The translations under genes were made by a program, and so were the position numbers. From Paenibacillus montaniterrae (GTDB lineage: Bacteria; Bacillota; Bacilli; Paenibacillales; Paenibacillaceae), in assembly GCF_018403185.1 (NCBI RefSeq), contig NZ_BOSE01000010.1, forward strand, positions 124,001-188,000: a stretch of 64,000 nt of DNA, given 5' to 3'. The notes under the pieces are model-generated. The model did no database searches. It had not been told where the DNA came from and worked only from the letters and a program-made list of their open reading frames with translations. Below, piece after piece: positions 62,829 through 64,000 of this stretch (positions are counted from its first letter, which is position 1; every line of letters begins with the position of its first letter).

Positions 62829-64000
62829 ATGAAGCGGCTCAATACATTCCAGAAAATTATTATAATGCTGTCGATTTTGCTGCTGCCCGTCATTTTGATT
62901 TATACGTATTCAAATCGCAATAGTATGGAGATCATCAAGAACGAGCTGATTCAGCTGACACTCAATCAGCAGGACTTTCTCGTCGAGCAGCTGGATATGA
63001 TCAGCGAGCAGCTATGGAAATCTGCATACATTACGATGTCGGATACGAATGCGCTTATGCTGCAGCATGATTCGATTACAACGCCCGGGTATGACAACTT
63101 CAAAATTATCGAGGCGCTGGAGCATCATCTGCGCCTTGAAAGCACGTCTTACAGCTGGCAATACGAGCTGACACTGTTTTCACCTGTGACGGGGGCGTAC
63201 ATTACGACAGATGAGCGCAAATTCGATCTGGACTATTTCCAGCGGCATTTCTATACGAACTGGTCCTATGTAAAGCTGGAGCATGGAGACAGCGACGATT
63301 ATTACTTCGTGCGCCATATGACTAAGCCATTCTCGCTGGAGCATAACCCGGAGGAGCTGGGCCTTATTCTGGAGGTCGCGATTCCGGCAAGCAATATTGC
63401 TTATTTGCTGGAGCAATTTACGACGGGCAGAACAGGCGAGCCGCTATTTTATCATCCACAGGAAGGCATGATTGCGCTTGAGGAGGCCGACCACGAGCTA
63501 ACGGTTGCATTTAAGGAAGTGCTGGAGGCTCACGAGCTGGGATCAAGAGGCTACGATATTGTAAGCGCCTCAGGCGAGCAGTATCTTATGAACTATACGG
63601 AATCGACCTGGCATGGCTGGTATTTGATCGACTTCGTACCGCTCAAGTCGGTTGTAGCGCCGCTGGATCACAGCCTGCGCTCGTTTTATTACATTATGGG
63701 CTTGCTTATGCTGATTGGCGTTGTATTCGCGGTCGTCATTTACCGCAGCGTGCAAATACCAATTGTTGAGCTTATAAAAGGTGTGCGGCGACTGAAGCAA
63801 GGCAATTATTCGTTTCGGATCGCCGTTAAGGAGCATAGCGAGTTTCACTATTTGTTTTCTGAATTCAATCGGATGAGCGAAGAGACGCAGCAGCTGATCG
63901 AGAAAGTGTTTGTCAGTCAGCTAAGGGTGAGAGACGCTACGCTTAAGCAGCTGCAATCGCAAATCAATCCTCATTTTTTATACAACAATTTTGCATTTAT
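62829..64000 (+). CDS. YesM-like sensor histidine kinase (3'-truncated)
   Basis: The frame is open to the window edge, with 390 codons present. N-terminal helix (about 9-27), extracellular sensing domain (about 30-280), second helix (about 282-305), HAMP, then the start of the His_kinase domain, QSQINPHFLYNN, at the very end. GGAGCGGAGG precedes the ATG. It is placed after the Lpl-type transporter, whose genes it probably controls with a regulator located beyond the window. Confidence 0.88.
   Translation, partial: MKRLNTFQKIIIMLSILLLPVILIYTYSNRNSMEIIKNELIQLTLNQQDFLVEQLDMISEQLWKSAYITMSDTNALMLQHDSITTPGYDNFKIIEALEHHLRLESTSYSWQYELTLFSPVTGAYITTDERKFDLDYFQRHFYTNWSYVKLEHGDSDDYYFVRHMTKPFSLEHNPEELGLILEVAIPASNIAYLLEQFTTGRTGEPLFYHPQEGMIALEEADHELTVAFKEVLEAHELGSRGYDIVSASGEQYLMNYTESTWHGWYLIDFVPLKSVVAPLDHSLRSFYYIMGLLMLIGVVFAVVIYRSVQIPIVELIKGVRRLKQGNYSFRIAVKEHSEFHYLFSEFNRMSEETQQLIEKVFVSQLRVRDATLKQLQSQINPHFLYNNFAF

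Overview
The window looks like a chromosomal segment of a Gram-positive spore-former of the Paenibacillus type. This rests on several things seen here: repeated pairs of YesM-like sensor kinases and AraC-type response regulators beside carbohydrate ABC transporters, S-layer homology (SLH) repeats, a T-box leader before trpS, a perfect Bacillus-style Fur box, a YwhD-family protein, an LTA-synthase-like protein, and AGGAGG-type ribosome sites with sigma-A promoters. No phage, plasmid, transposase, CRISPR, rRNA or tRNA was seen.

Layout. 1-3024: end of a response regulator and its kinase. 3083-5535: aguA and aguB (agmatine to putrescine), split by a palindromic repeat array. 5680-7230: an SPL-like radical SAM protein and a small anchored protein of unknown function. 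7443-16622: a carbohydrate locus (two permeases, kinase, regulator, binding lipoprotein, GH78 alpha-L-rhamnosidase-like enzyme) with a cre site at its promoter. 16705-18130: DoxX-like protein and HNH endonuclease. 18198-21052: a Fur-box-controlled haem/siderophore-type operon whose ATPase is fused to a HugZ-like domain. 21600-24661: ECF sigma/anti-sigma pair and an RlmN-family methylase. 25343-29003: T-box/trpS, then an MhqR/MhqD-like quinone-stress locus and a flavin reductase. 29077-32785: carbonic anhydrase, PAS sensor kinase, YceI. 32942-37023: a leader-peptide attenuator in front of a BmrC/BmrD-like heterodimeric drug exporter. 37187-40837: MarR regulator and MMPL exporter. 40853-46450: asparaginase, LTA-synthase-like protein, VanY-like carboxypeptidase, cardiolipin synthase. 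47092-48264: Fur-family repressor overlapping a degenerate response regulator. 48425-52090: membrane protein, M1 peptidase, YwhD. 52271-55219: an ECF operon that seems to use an ATT start. 55506-58891: two secreted asparaginases in tandem, the second with SLH repeats. 59019-64000: an Lpl-type ABC transporter and a further kinase running off the window.

The least explained material is intergenic. A 166-200 bp near-perfect palindromic unit (A) occurs nine times in four arrays (about 4.1-4.6, 21.2-21.6, 24.7-25.3 and 46.5-47.0 kb). A second palindrome (B, about 126-130 bp) follows three of the arrays, always in the order A...A-B. Paired arms of A and B differ between copies in compensating ways, so the hairpin itself seems to be kept. 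A different 65-66 bp repeat sits directly against the Shine-Dalgarno sequence of two unrelated genes, and it shares a 16-base module with one variant of unit A. With the attenuator at 33.0-33.2 kb and the ATPase-HugZ fusion, these are the best candidates for undescribed biology here. Functions are inferred from motifs and family resemblance; no database search was run.
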